A stretch of 64,000 nucleotides of DNA from positions 15,064,349 to 15,128,348 of the forward strand of contig NC_088318.1 in NCBI RefSeq assembly GCF_910592395.1, given 5' to 3'. Both the position numbers and the translations under genes were made by a program. Source of the stretch: Lineus longissimus. Its lineage: Eukaryota > Nemertea > Pilidiophora > Heteronemertea > Lineidae. The notes beneath the pieces were generated by a model, which did not search any database, was not told where the DNA came from, and saw only the letters and a program-made list of their open reading frames with translations. This document shows, piece by piece, positions 24,101 to 39,100 of the stretch. How positions within the stretch are numbered: position 1 is the stretch's first letter; each line of letters begins with the position of its first letter.

Positions 24101-27100
24101 AAACGACGGTAACTTCAATCGGACCCTTGCCCTTGAATGGTTCTTTGTTCTGCCCTGGCCGAATGGCCTCCTTTTTCTTATCGTCGGTTTCATTTTTTCC
24201 ATCCGATTTGATATTGATGTTTTCAATTGGAATCAGAGTCTTGTTTGTCATGGCAGACACGGATAAGCAAGGCGTTATCGTTGTCGTCGGCACACTTGTA
24301 GCTGAAAGGATAAACACAAGTGACCGTGTCCTACATAATGGGGAATGATTTCCACCCTAACTAGAGTGAACATAAACAATGTCTTCTGCATAAGATAGTG
24401 TTAACGAGGGAACACATACTCCTGTTTCTTGGGGGGGGGGGGGGTGGAACCAGAATTAGACGTACTCGTCACAGAAGTGCAATCGTATTCGTCTTCACGA
24501 CCTGGGCAGTCAAATTCGCCATTGCAGACGGAAGTGTTCTTAATACACTCTCCGGTATTGCACTGATACTCCGTGCACTTGGTTGTTGTAGAAACTGATG
24601 CTGAGAAGGAGTAGGAGTAGGAGAAACAAATAAGCTACTCAGGTATGAATAGGAACGAAACAACATACCGTGCCTAAAGTGCAAACGTAGCTTTATTTGG
24701 CTGTAATCAGCCAAATGGAAAACTTTTGCAATTACATTCCTGTTGTAGTATATGATTAGAAAAAACAATGTCTGACGATATGCTAAAAACCGCATTGAAT
24801 TTGGTCCATCAGTTCGAAATATTTAAATTTCTGATACCAGATGCTACGATCTGTGGTTAGAAGGAGGAAAACACACTTACTTGTAGCGGCGGTTGTAGTT
24901 GTAGTGGTGGCTATAAAAATAAGAAAGTATTGATCAGTCATGTAAATCTAACATGGTCGCAAACATGCTGCTGCTTCATCTCATTTTCTAAAGTGGCGCT
25001 GTGGTTAGAGCACCGGGCTCATAATCAGGAGGTCGTGGGTTCGATTTTCGGAAGGGTCACTGCTGTTTCGTCTTTGTGTCTTTGAGCAAGGCACTTAACC
25101 CTACTTGCTTCTCTCCACCCAGGAGTAAATGGGTACCTAGCTGGCAGAGTTGGCACACTATGAATGTCAGTCCTGAGCGCTGTATAGCTGCAGCTCGGAT
25201 CTGTAATACTCCCAGAGAGTAGAGCTTGAACCAAGTATGTACAAGCCAATAGCTAGGGGTAATGATGTGAAGCGCTTTGAGCGACTGAAACCAGTTGGAT
25301 TTAGCGCTATATAAGTCTCATAATTATTAAACCTGTCCAGTAATTACAGCTATATTCCTTAGTTTTTAAGTATCGAATACCCGTCTATATAAGTCTCATA
25401 ATTATTTAACCTGTCCAGTAATTACAGCTATATTCCTTAGTTTTTAAGTATCGAATACCCGTCAATTAGTATTTTTGTATTCTGATGAGTGGGAAATAAT
25501 TAAAAAAACAACAATTTAATGGTTTAAGCAGCCATGAAGATCACTCAATGACAATAGGTGTTTCTGGCTGACTGCACTTATTTCAGTGATCATTTTTCTG
25601 TTCTTGCAGGTTGTTTTCAACCAAATGAATCAATCTTTCAGGTTTTTTGCAGTGGTTTGTGATCGTGAGATCATACACTTTCAAAAAAGCGTGAAAATCA
25701 CATTTTATCAGTCCAAGCTAAAGCTATTTTAGAAATATTAACCTCCAAAATGGAAGCCACATAAAAGAGTAGCAGCCTAATAGCATAAAATATACTGTAA
25801 GTTCGTTTTTCCATAAGTTTTATTTTATCTCTAGATACTTGTGGTAGAGAGAGTAGCCTTGGGGCACTAATTGGCAATTCGTGGTCATGAAAATCCAAAT
25901 TCGACACCAAAATGCTTGTTGATTAGATTACTCTGGTATATCTTCAATTGGACATGTCATGTCAGTTTCAAATTACATTATATCTCATTCCGACATTCAA
26001 TAAATAATAGTGGCCAGAGCAGCAAAGATTGCTCCTATGGCAAATTTCCGCTAAAAAAGACAGCGAAAACGATAATTGCCTGCCAACCCCTTCGAGGAGC
26101 TTTGCCAAGTATTAAAGACATGAAACTTGACGGTGACGGTAACTTGCATATCACATTATACCATAAGTCTGCGTTAGACTCCGGGAAATGCTGAAGATAT
26201 GTAGTAGACTTCCCGGGAAATGCCGAAAATCTGTAGTAAAACATATCCATTGACCATTGACCTTAAAAGGACCGACCCGGTGGGTTATATTAAGTTAGAT
26301 GAAGTCGCTAATAGGGGCATCTCCTATCTCACAGAACATCGAAACAATTGTCGCTTGTATGAGAAATATAATTATCACTGAATCGAACCTGACCAAGGCC
26401 CCTAATTTCATACTAATCACATGGGTGTATCATATATGGGCAACCATGCTCCTGCCAATCGTTGCAAAAAACTAAATTACGTGTAGTTGTGACTGGAGGA
26501 GTAGTTGTGCCTGCAATTAAAATATCATAATACAACGTTGTTGTTTTGATAACTGTACATCAATGTACGTCAATGTACAGTTATCAGAGTCAAGAGATAT
26601 TGAGATCAGCTGTTTTCGCAGCGTTGAATTTTAACAAAATGTCACTTTCCAGTAAATAATGCAGTAACAGTGAATGTGAACAAAAGGGTTTTTAGTTCAA
26701 AATACATGTATTGCAAATACTGCAATGGATAGATGTGTTACCACACCCCGGACGCAAGTGTAACTTCTCTTTCAACTAAATCTTTGAAATGACTGTTCTC
26801 TGAAATTTCCATAAATCTAGCATACCTTTGTCAAACCTGGCTAACTCAATTTCCTGTTTAAGATGATATCCCCTTTATTCAGGAATGACTATAGTTGTAA
26901 CTATTATGGCTCACCACCGACTTCGTCTGTAGCCATCGAACCCACCTTTGCATCTAGGTGTACGATATTCTCTATGATATTGGTTTATACAATTAATATC
27001 ATGCATGTTTACCTGTGGTAGTTGATCCCAGTTCTAAGCACACCTTGATTTTCACTTGTAGTTCGATATTGTCAGACTCATCAATAGGATACACAACAAT

Positions 27101-30100
27101 CTGTACCACTACCGCAACTGATCCTGGTTTGAACTTGATTCTAGTATCATTACTGAACCTATTATCAGTACCTGGCTGGCTTTGCCGGGTTATTGAACCC
27201 TGAAACAATATAAAGAACAATTAGAAACTATGGCGGGACAGAGATCACCTGGTTACCTTGAAGACTGAACCTAAATATAGACAGACGCCATTACACCTAA
27301 TCTTATAGCATTTATCGACGGTTAAACAGGGAATCATGTTATGATATATATTACCTATTACTCGTTATACTAACCATACTAACCATATACCTTATATAGC
27401 TTACTAATCATCACGTGGCCTGTATCTTTATATATCTTGGTTACTTTGATAAACTGGCTGATACCTGTCGACCGTTGTGCGTGTTGCGTCTATGCCTGAG
27501 CAAGAAACAGAACAAATCATCGCCGTCGGCAACAATATGATTCATCGATTAAACAGCTTTCAAATGCGTAGTACCATAAGGCCTACTGGATTTTGCGTAA
27601 AGAAAGCAACGAGCGCAATGGGGGAGCGACCATTATTTTTGACCCCGCCATTTGGTCATCCTAAAATAGATTTGGGGCCAACACGGCCACAGAATAGCCG
27701 TCCCTCCATATGCTCGATTCTTGGGATTAACTCCTCAAGTACGTAAGCCATAGGTTTGAATCTGGACATATTTCCTCAATGTGATGGTGTGGTGCGTTCG
27801 TTTAGGTACAATTCTTGATAGTTACTCCTCAATGGGGTGGTGTAGTGCTTCGGTCATGGGTTCGATTTTAGATTTACTCTTGGTGTGGTGCAGGTCTCCG
27901 CCCCCTGTTTACCTCAATATATGACATGGATACCTTCCATTCGTCATTTTGGCGCAACTTATCAATCCCCATGTCACAAGATAAAAGTCCAAGTGAGTTG
28001 CACTTGTAGTCCCTCTATTTATGCCCATAACAGCAAATATATGTACAGTTACCTAGATGCTGGCACCTATCCATCACCATGAACTTAGCCGAACTCATAT
28101 TCCAAACTAACCTAATTTGACAATATAATTGTCCCTTTAACTGCAAGTGAATCACCGGTAACTAAAAATAGTATTCCATCGCTGCGGCTGCCAGTCCATA
28201 TTATACAGCCTTATGTGTAACCTTATGTGTACTGGAATTCTATATCATGGCTTGTGTGCTAGAGTTATGTGTGCTAGCTTGATCGACTCCAGCATGCGTT
28301 TGGCCTACTTTTCCAATGATAACTCCCCATGTAACCACGATCCTAGGATGACCAGACTATGTATTGAATATAGGAAAATACACCTGGGGACCGTTGCACT
28401 CCGAAGTTGCGTTGCGTTGCGTTGCTTTCTTTGCGCAAAGTCTCGTAAGCCATACCTTAATGCCTAAGCTGATGGACTATGAAAACCTCTATCTGTGGGG
28501 TGCTCAAGGATCGAATGATAGGATACCTGTGTTTAGACACCTTTTAGGCGACTGAAGTCTTTAAAACTTACCTTTTCGAAAAAAGAGGTGTGCGCGCGCA
28601 TGGTGCGTGCGTGTGTTAGTGTGTCGAGGAGCGTGCGTGTGCGTGCGTGTGTGGGGGGGGGGGGAGGGGGAGCAAAGTGACACTCGTACAATGTACATGT
28701 GCGTGCAATGAACTCTTATAATTAAGTCGTAAAAATAACTATTTATTAGTAATTTTCAACTAATACTGGTAGTAACTATTGCACCGACTAAGAAATTAGC
28801 TATTTTTACTACTGTACTTCGAAATAGTCTAAAAAAACAACTGAGAAAAATAGTAATTATCAACCAATAATAAATAGTTGTTTTTACCACTGAGATGGTT
28901 AATGGCGTACCTACTCAAATTAGTTTGAAATTTACTCCTAATTTTAATTGTGTGTGTTAAATAGTGAGGCGTATAGTCGGACTCGCACACTTTTATTTTG
29001 ACATTCGAACATGTTGGGCAACTTACTTCATCGATGTCCTTTAATGAGTCGGTCGGAAATTTTCTTGTCTGCACTGAGAAGGATTTTACGTTGACTGTTT
29101 TCAGCAGCACAATCAGGTCAAGTTCTTTCGCGGTCGTCTCACTCAAAACGACGGTAACTTCAATCGGACCCTTGCCCTTGAATGGTTCTTTGTTCTGCCC
29201 TGGCCGAATGGCCTCCTTTTTCTTATCGTCGGTTTCATTTTTTCCATCCGATTTGATATTGATGTTTTCAATTGGAATCAGAGTCTTGTTTGTCATGGCA
29301 GACACGGATAAGCAAGGCGTTATCGTTGTCGTCGGCACACTTGTAGCTGAAAGGATAAACACAAGTGACCGTGTCCTACATAATGGGGAATGATTTCCAC
29401 CCTAACTAGAGTGAACATAAACAATGTCTTCTGCATAAGATAGTGTTAACGAGGGAACACATACTCCTGTTTCTTGGGGGGGGGGGGGGGGGGGTGGAAC
29501 CAGAATTAGACGTACTCGTCACAGAAGTGCAATCGTATTCGTCTTCACGACCTGGGCAGTCAAATTCGCCATTGCAGACGGAAGTGTTCTTAATACACTC
29601 TCCGGTATTGCACTGATACTCCGTGCACTTGGTTGTTGTAGAAACTGATGCTGAGAAGGAGTAGGAGTAGGAGAAACAAATAAGCTACTCAGGTATGAAT
29701 AGGAACGAAACAACATACCGTGCCTAAAGTGCAAACGTAGCTTTATTTGGCTGTAATCAGCCAAATGGAAAACTTTTGCAATTACATTCCTGTTGTAGTA
29801 TATGATTAGAAAAAACAATGCCTGACGATATGCTAAAAACCGCATTGAATTTGGTCCATCAGTTCGAAATATTTAAATTTCTGATACCAGATGCTACGAT
29901 CTGTGGTTAGAAGGAGGAAAACACACTTACTTGTAGCGGCGGTTGTAGTTGTAGTGGTGGCTATAAAAATAAGAAAGTATTGATCAGTCATGTAAATCTA
30001 ACATGGTCGCAAACATGCTGCTGCTTCATCTCATTTTCTAAAGTGGCGCTGTGGTTAGAGCACCGGGCTCATAATCAGGAGGTCGTGGGTTCGATTTTCG

Positions 30101-33100
30101 GAAGGGTCACTGCTGTTTCATCTTTGTGTCTTTGAGCAAGGCACTTAACCCTACTTGCTTCTCTCCACCCAGGAGTAAATGGGTACCTAGCTGGCAGAGT
30201 TGGCACACTATGAATGTCAGTCCTGAGCGCTGTATAGCTGCAGCTCGGATCTGTAATACTCCCAGAGAGTAGAGCTTGAACCAAGTATGTACAAGCCAAT
30301 AGCTAGGGGTAATGATGTGAAGCGCTTTGAGCGACTGAAACCAGTTGGATTTAGCGCTATATAAGTCTCATAATTATTAAACCTGTCCAGTAATTACAGC
30401 TATATTCCTTAGTTTTTAAGTATCGAATACCCGTCTATATAAGTCTCATAATTATTTAACCTGTCCAGTAATTACAGCTATATTCCTTAGTTTTTAAGTA
30501 TCGAATACCCGTCAATTAGTATTTTTGTATTCTGATGAGTGGGAAATAATTAAAAAAACAACAATTTAATGGTTTAAGCAGCCATGAAGATCACTCAATG
30601 ACAATAGGTGTTTCTGGCTGACTGCACTTATTTCAGTGATCATTTTTCTGTTCTTGCAGGTTGTTTTCAACCAAATGAATCAATCTTTCAGGTTTTTTGC
30701 AGTGGTTTGTGATCGTGAGATCATACACTTTCAAAAAAGCGTGAAAATCACATTTTATCAGTCCAAGCTAAAGCTATTTTAGAAATATTAACCTCCAAAA
30801 TGGAAGCCACATAAAAGAGTAGCAGCCTAATAGCATAAAATATACTGTAAGTTCGTTTTTCCATAAGTTTTATTTTATCTCTAGATACTTGTGGTAGAGA
30901 GAGTAGCCTTGGGGCACTAATTGGAAATTCGTGGTCATGAAAATCCAAATTCGACACCAAAATGCTTGTTGATTAGATTACTCTGGTATATCTTCAATTG
31001 AACATGTCATGTCAGTTTCAAATTACATTATATCTCATTCCGACATTCGATAGATAATAGTGGCCAGAGCAGCAAAGATTGCTCCTATGGCCAACACAAA
31101 AGGTGATTCCATGCCTTCGCATTAATTTAATGTTGCTAAGATTATTGTTGAGATTTTTCTTAGCTTTGCCGCCAAACTTGATTTTGCCTTAAATTGGCTG
31201 CCGAATTCTAAAATGGCTGCAGAGTTGGACTTTCTAAAGAAATTCTTTATGAAGGTTCTGTTCTGAAAAAGTCTTCTTCCATGTTATGTAATCTTTCATG
31301 AGCGTATCATTTTAGCCAGGACGTCCTCCTAAGTTCTACTACCATGTTATGTAATCTTGAATAAGAAGTAAACGGTTCAATACAGGTGGAGTAGCCAGTT
31401 GTTTCATTTAAAAGTGCAGTAATCTACAGTAACAGCTGAGAAAAAAACGCCTACCGGTAGGCACGAATCTGTTAAGCATAGAACCGTTTCGCTTTATTTA
31501 GTTGAAAATCAATCTATCAAACCATGTTTTACCAAACTACAGAATGTACGTAACGCGTAAGCGATATCTAGAGTCCGCTGGATTTATTCGCAATGCATGT
31601 TTCTCATACCTTCACTTTCATAGCAAGCATGGACACTGATTCCACCAATTTTAGGTTTCTCAATTTCGCCAGAAACAGCAATCCGTAAGAAACTGTCGCC
31701 ATTTGTTCCTGGCAAACGGCTTCGAATTGTCTTTCCTTCCGTAATCATGAAATTCTGAAAAAATCAGATGGTCACGATAAGAAAAAAAGAGATTGTTACA
31801 ATGTAGCTAAGCGAAGTATGTTGTTACGCGGGATATAAAAAAATTACGGGTAATATAATAGCGACCACCACTGTTACACCGCTGTTTCAACATGTGCGAG
31901 CACCTGAACTATTTCCTTGAAGCCAGCATTTTACCAATAAAAATCTCCTTTTGCAAATGTTATAACAAATATACTTACTTGAACTTTTATAATAAACTTT
32001 GTTAAAAAATAGATACCTCACAAATGGTTAATTTGAGGTTTGAGAGAAGTGGTAAAAAAACTGTATTTTAATACATCTTAAAAGATGTTTCAGCCAATCG
32101 TTTACTCCAGCGAAGTGCCACCCGCCAGCAACATGTCAATGACCTTCGCACAGACGAGGAGTGGTCCTCAGTATTTCCGAGCAATATCAGAATTTGCAAA
32201 GACTCCAAATAGATTTTCAACCATACCCTATCGATCCGCGCATAAACTATCGATGCACGGATGACTCCCTGCAAGGGGCTCGTAATTGGAGATTAATTAA
32301 AATTACCTCCAATGTACATATGTATATAGATTTTTCTTTTTTGTGTGTGTTTGGAGATGACAACTACTACAATTGTATTGTGAAAGAAGACTAGTCAGTT
32401 GACAGTTTTGTAATAATGACCCTTAATAATGCCATTTGTCCTAAATTGATATATCAGGTATCCCAGAAAACGTCACACTCTTTGACTTGTAATCATTTTG
32501 AAAATACACAGGAAAATATTTTTGGATATTGTCAAAATTGTAAAATACAAAGTAAAGCTTACTAACCCTGTTCAATCTGTGTTTAACGTGCCCTTTATCC
32601 CCTTTCATCGCCAATCGTGAAGGTTTTTATTTTTTTATTTTTTTCAATTAGATAAGCTCTTGTGAATTTCATCTTAATGTACAATTTCCTCACAGGCGTG
32701 TCCCCAGGAAGCCACAACCCTGTCCTAAATATCCTTTAACTTCTGCTCATCCTTTAACTCATGCGCTTTATAGTTTTTCTTTATTTGTCCACAATACACA
32801 TTTTTCCTTCAAGTAGTCCCAGATTTAATAATCCGTTGAATAACTATTGGGACTTTGAGAAGGCCACTTCCTTGAATCCCTTATATTCTTAAGTTGCCTC
32901 ATCCAAACAGGCTTCTGTCACTCGAATGGCTTCTTGATAAGGCCATATATATTCAGTTTGGAACAGTCTTTCCGAGGATAAAGCCCACGACGATTGAAAG
33001 GGTTAGTTGTCCCGATTTTGAATTTTTGGCTTCGATTTTTGTATTGAGCAGTACTCAGAACAGAGATTTATATCCGATTGTTAATTGATATTTCAAGGCT

Positions 33101-36100
33101 TCCTCACAATATCCTAAAACTGATTCATCACTGGGAACTGGCGTTCGAATCCAATTTGAGGTATTACACGGTAAAAGTTGGACGTTGGGCACCCGATATG
33201 TAGTAAATATGTGCAAAGGATATGAAAAGTGCTAAGTACATTTTATACTACGAAAGTAGTGAAAGCATCAACAGCTGGTTAATATATTTTAACTCACATC
33301 AAAAGTTGCTCTGTCACTCCAGTTGATGCCATCAGGACTTGTCGCAAACTTGACTGTAAGTCCTGGGCCGACAGGACCAATTGTTGCCGTGACTTCGTCA
33401 ATAATGGGATTGCTTCCAGGAATATTGTTGAGTTTGAGCAACCAATATACTTCACGCTGGCTCCAGTCATCATCGATCCACGTGAACAATCCTCCACCCT
33501 CAAGGGCATTTTTTGCGAAGTTGAGGGGTGCGGAAGAGCTGGCAGTGACCAAAACATCGTCGCTTTTTAAATAGTCAATTGTTTTCGCGTTCTCCAGGCA
33601 AATTTCCGCTAAAAAAGACAGCGAAAACGATAATTGCCTGCCAACCCCTTCGAGGAGCTTTGCCAAGTATTAAAGACATGAAACTTGACGGTGACGGTAA
33701 CTTGCATATCACATTATACCATAAGTCTGCGTTAGACTCCGGGAAATGCTGAAGATATGTAGTAGACTTCCCGGGAAATGCCGAAAATCTGTAGTAAAAC
33801 ATATCCATTGACCATTGACCATAAACGGACCGACCCGGTGGGTTATATTAAGTTAGATGAAGTCGCTAATAGGGGCATCTCCTATCTCACAGAACATCGA
33901 AACAATTGTCGCTTGTATGAGAAATATAATTATCACTGAATCGAACCTGACCAAGGCCCCTAATTTCATACTAATCACATGGATGTATCATATATGGGCA
34001 ACCATGCTCCTGCCAATCGTTGCAAAAAACTAACTTACGTGTAGTTGTGACTGGAGGAGTAGTTGTGCCTGCAATTAAAATATCATAATACAACGTTGTT
34101 GTTTTGATAACTGTACATCAATGTACGTCAATGTACAGTTATCAGAGTCAAGAGATATTGAGATCAGCTGTTTTCGCAGCGTTGAATTTTAACAAAATGT
34201 CACTTTCCAGTAAATAATGCAGTAACAGTGAATGTGAACAAAAGGGTTTTTAGTTCAAAATACATGTATTGCAAATACTGCAATGGATAGATGTGTTACC
34301 ACACCCCGGACGCAAGTGTAACTTCTCTTTCAACTAAATCTTTGAAATGACTGTTCTCTGAAATTTCCATAAATCTAGCATACCTTTGTCAAACCTGGCT
34401 AACTCAATTTCCTGTTTAAGATGATATCCCCTTTATTCAGGAATGACTATAGTTGTAACTATTATGGCTCACCGCCGACTTCATCTGTAGCCATCGAACC
34501 CACCTTTGCATCTAGGTGTACGATATTCTCTATGATATTGGTTTATACAATTAATATCATGTATGTTTACCTGTGGTAGTTGATCCCAGTTCTAAGCACA
34601 CCTTGATTTTCACTTGTAGTTCGATATTGTCAGACTCATCAATAGGATACACAACAATCTGTACCACTACCGCAACTGATCCTGGTTTGAACTTGATTCT
34701 AGTATCATTACTGAACTTATTATCAGTACCTGGCTGGCTTTGCCGGGTTATTGAACCCTGAAACAATATAAAGAACAATTAGAAACTATGGCGGGACAGA
34801 GATCACCTGGTTACCTTGAAGACTGAACCTAAATATAGACAGACGCCATTACACCTAATCTTATAGCATTTATCGACGGTTAAACAGGGAATCATGTTAT
34901 GATATATATTACCTATTACTCGTTATACTAACCATACTAACCATATACCTTATATAGCTTACTAATCATCACGTGACCTGTATCTTTATATATCTTGGTT
35001 ACTTTGATAAACTGGCTTATACCTGTCGACCGTTGTGCGTGTTGCGTCTATGCCTGAGCAAGAAACAGAACAAATCATCGCCGTCGGCAACAATATGATT
35101 CATCGATTAAACAGCTTTCAAATGCGTAGTACCATAAGGCCTACTGGATTTTGCGTAAAGAAAGCAACGAGCGCAATGGGGGAGCGACCATTATTTTTGA
35201 CCCCGCCATTTGGTCATCCTAAAATAGATTTGGGGCCAACACGGCCACAGAATAGCCGTCCCTCCATATGCTCGATTCTTGGGATTAACTCCTCAAGTAC
35301 GTAAGCCATAGGTTTGAATCTGGACATATTTCCTCAATGTGATGGTGTGGTGCGTTCGTTTAGGTACAATTCTTGATAGTTACTCCTCAATGGGGTGGTG
35401 TAGTGCTTCGGTCATGGGTTCGATTTTAGATTTACTCTTGGTGTGGTGCAGGTCTCCGCCCCCTGTTTACCTCAATATATGACATGGATACCTTCCATTC
35501 GTCATTTTGGCGCTACTTATCAATCCCCATGTCACAAGATAAAAGTCCAAGTGAGTTGCACTTGTAGTCCCTCTATTTATGCCCATAACAGCAAATATAT
35601 GTACAGTTACCTAGATGCTGGCACCTATCCATCACCATGAACTTAGCCGAACTCATATTCCAAACTAACCTAATTTGACAATATAATTGTCCCTTTAACT
35701 GCAAGTGAATCACCGGTAACTAAAAATAGTATTCCATCGCTGCGGCTGCCAGTCCATATTATACAGCCTTATGTGTAACCTTATGTGTACTGGAATTCTA
35801 TATCATGGCTTGTGTGCTAGAGTTATGTGTGCTAGCTTGATCGACTCCAGCATGCGTTTGGCCTACTTTTCCAATGATAACTCCCCATGTAACCACGATC
35901 CTAGGATGACCAGACTATGTATTGAATATAGGAAAATACACCTGGGGACCGTTGCACTCCGAAGTTGCGTTGCGTTGCGTTGCTTTCTTTGCGCAAAGTC
36001 TCGTAAGCCATACCTTAATGCCTAAGCTGATGGACTATGAAAACCTCTATCTGTGGGGTGCTCAAGGATCGAATGATAGGATACCTGTGTTTAGACACCT

Positions 36101-39100
36101 TTTAGGCGACTGAAGTCTTTAAAACTTACCTTTTCGAAAAAAGAGGTGTGCGCGCGCATGGTGCGTGCGTGTGTTAGTGTGTCGAGGAGCGTGCGTGTGC
36201 GTGCGTGTGTGGGGGGGGGGGGGGGGGGGGGGAGGGTGAGCAAAGTGACACTCGTACAATGTACATGTGCGTGCAATGAACTCTTATAATTAAGTCGTAA
36301 AAATAACTATTTATTAGTAATTTTCAACTAATACTGGTAGTAACTATTGCACCGACTAAGAAATTAGCTATTTTTACTACTGTACTTCGAAATAGTCTAA
36401 AAAAACAACTGAGAAAAATAGTAATTATCAACCAATAATAAATAGTTGTTTTTACCACTGAGATGGTTAATGGCGTACCTACTCAAATTAGTTTGAAATT
36501 TACTCCTAATTTTAATTGTGTGTGTTAAATAGTGAGGCGTATAGTCGGACTCGCACACTTTTATTTTGACATTCGAACATGTTGGGCAACTTACTTTATC
36601 GATGTCCTTTAATGAGTCGGTCGGAAATTTTCTTGTCTGCACTGAGAAGGATTTTACGTTGACTGTTTTCAGCAGCACAATCAGGTCAAGTTCTTTCGCG
36701 GTCGTCTCACTCAAAACGACGGTAACTTCAATCGGACCCTTGCCCTTGAATGGTTCTTTGTTCTGCCCTGGCCGAATGGCCTCCTTTTTCTTATCGTCGG
36801 TTTCATTTTTTCCATCCGATTTGATATTGATGTTTTCAATTGGAATCAGAGTCTTGTTTGTCATGGCAGACACGGATAAGCAAGGCGTTATCGTTGTCGT
36901 CGGCACACTTGTAGCTGAAAGGATAAACACAAGTGACCGTGTCCTACATAATGGGGAATGATTTCCACCCTAACTAGAGTGAACATAAACAATGTCTTCT
37001 GCATAAGATAGTGTTAACGAGGGAACACATACTCCTGTTTCTTGGGGGGGGGGGGGGGGGGAACCAGAATTAGACGTACTCGTCACAGAAGTGCAATCGT
37101 ATTCGTCTTCACGACCTGGGCAGTCAAATTCGCCATTGCAGACGGAAGTGTTCTTAATACACTCCCCGGTATTGCACTGATACTCCGTGCACTTGGTTGT
37201 TGTAGAAACTGATGCTGAGAAGGAGTAGGAGTAGGAGAAACAAATAAGCTACTCAGGTATGAATAGGAACGAAACAACATACCGTGCCTAAAGTGCAAAC
37301 GTAGCTTTATTTGGCTGATTACATAATGGAAAACTTTTGCAATTACATTCCTGTTGTAGTATATGATTAGAAAAAACAATGTCTGACGATATGCTAAAAA
37401 CCGCATTGAATTTGGTCCATCAGTTCGAAATATTTAAATTTCTGATACCAGATGCTACGATCTGTGGTTAGAAGGAGGAAAACACACTTACTTGTAGCGG
37501 CGGTTGTAGTTGTAGTGGTGGCTATAAAAATAAGAAAGTATTGATCAGTCATGTAAATCTAACATGGTCGCAAACATGCTGCTGCTTCATCTCATTTTCT
37601 AAAGTGGCGCTGTGGTTAGAGCACCGGGCTCATAATCAGGAGGTCGTGGGTTCGATTTTCGGAAGGGTCACTGCTGTTTCGTCTTTGTGTCTTTGAGCAA
37701 GGCACTTAACCCTACTTGCTTCTCTCCACCCAGGAGTAAATGGGTACCTAGCTGGCAGAGTTGGCACACTATGAATGTCAGTCCTGAGCGCTGTATAGCT
37801 GCAGCTCGGATCTGTAATACTCCCAGAGAGTAGAGCTTGAACCAAGAATGTACAAGCCAATAGCTAGGGGTAATGATGTGAAGCGCTTTGAGCGACTGAA
37901 ACCAGTTGGATTTAGCGCTATATAAGTCTCATAATTATTAAACCTGTCCAGTAATTACAGCTATATTCCTTAGTTTTTAAGTATCGAATACCCGTCTATA
38001 TAAGTCTCATAATTATTAAACCTGTCCAGTAATTACAGCTATATTCCTTAGTTTTTAAGTATCGAATACCCGTCAATTAGTATTTTTGTATTCTGATGAG
38101 TGGGAAATAATTAAAAAAACAACAATTTAATGGTTTAAGCAGCCATGAAGATCACTCAATGACAATAGGTGTTTCTGGCTGACTGCACTAATTTTAGTGA
38201 TCATTTTTTCTGTTCTTGCAGGTTGTTTTCAACCAAATGAATCAATCTTTCAGGTTTTTTGCAGTGGTTTGTGATCGTGAGATCATACACTTTCAAAAAA
38301 GCGTGAAAATCACATTTTATCAGTCCAAGCTAAAGCTATTTTAGAAATATTAACCTCCAAAATGGAAGCCACATAAAAGAGTAGCAGCCTAATGGCATAA
38401 AATATACTGAAAGTTCGTTTTTCCATAAGTTTTATTTTATCTCTAGATACTTGTGGTAGAGAGAGTAGCCTTGGGGCACTAATTGGCAATTCGTGGTCAT
38501 GAAAATCCAAATTCGACACCAAAATGCTTGTTGATTAGATTACTCTGGTATATCTTCAATTGGACATGTCATGTCAGTTTCAAATTACATTATATCTCAT
38601 TCCGACATTCAATAAATAATAGTGGCCAGAGCAGCAAAGATTGCTCCTATGGCAAATTTCCGCTAAAAAAGACAGCGAAAACGATAATTGCCTGCCAACC
38701 CCTTCGAGGAGCTTTGCCAAGTATTAAAGACATGAAACTTGACGGTGACGGTAACTTGCATATCACATTATACCATAAGTCTGCGTTAGACTCCGGGAAA
38801 TGCTGAAGATATGTAGTAGACTTCCCGGGAAATGCCGAAAATCTGTAGTAAAACATATCCATTGACCATTGACCTTAAAAGGACCGACCCGGTGGGTTAT
38901 ATTAAGTTAGATGAAGTCGCTAATAGGGGCATCTCCTATCTCACAGAACATCGAAACAATTGTCGCTTGTATGAGAAATATAATTATCACTGAATCGAAC
39001 CTGACCAAGGCCCCTAATTTCATACTAATCACATGGGTGTATCATATATGGGCAACCATGCTCCTGCCAATCGTTGCAAAAAACTAAATTACGTGTAGTT

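Larger units (their letters stand above)
15848..24691 (-). repeat. Unit U3 (X and Y)
   Basis: 8844 bp, the only unit with both optional segments. Its left boundary carries the template-switch variant CTGTAATCAGCC. Confidence 0.93.
24692..29741 (-). repeat. Unit U4 (no X, no Y)
   Basis: 5050 bp. It shares the left-boundary template-switch variant with U3 and U5 and the TTATTTCAG intron variant with U3, U5 and U8, yet lacks Y, so it is a mosaic. Confidence 0.93.
29742..37305 (-). repeat. Unit U5 (Y only)
   Basis: 7564 bp. The G tract at 36211-36232 is 22 nt, the longest in the window. Confidence 0.93.

Noticed and set aside
36091-36276. Proline-rich minus-strand frame ([15 protein letters not shown])
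   Set aside because: It is a translation of the intronic poly-C and GT-rich tracts; its length changes with the tract in each unit.
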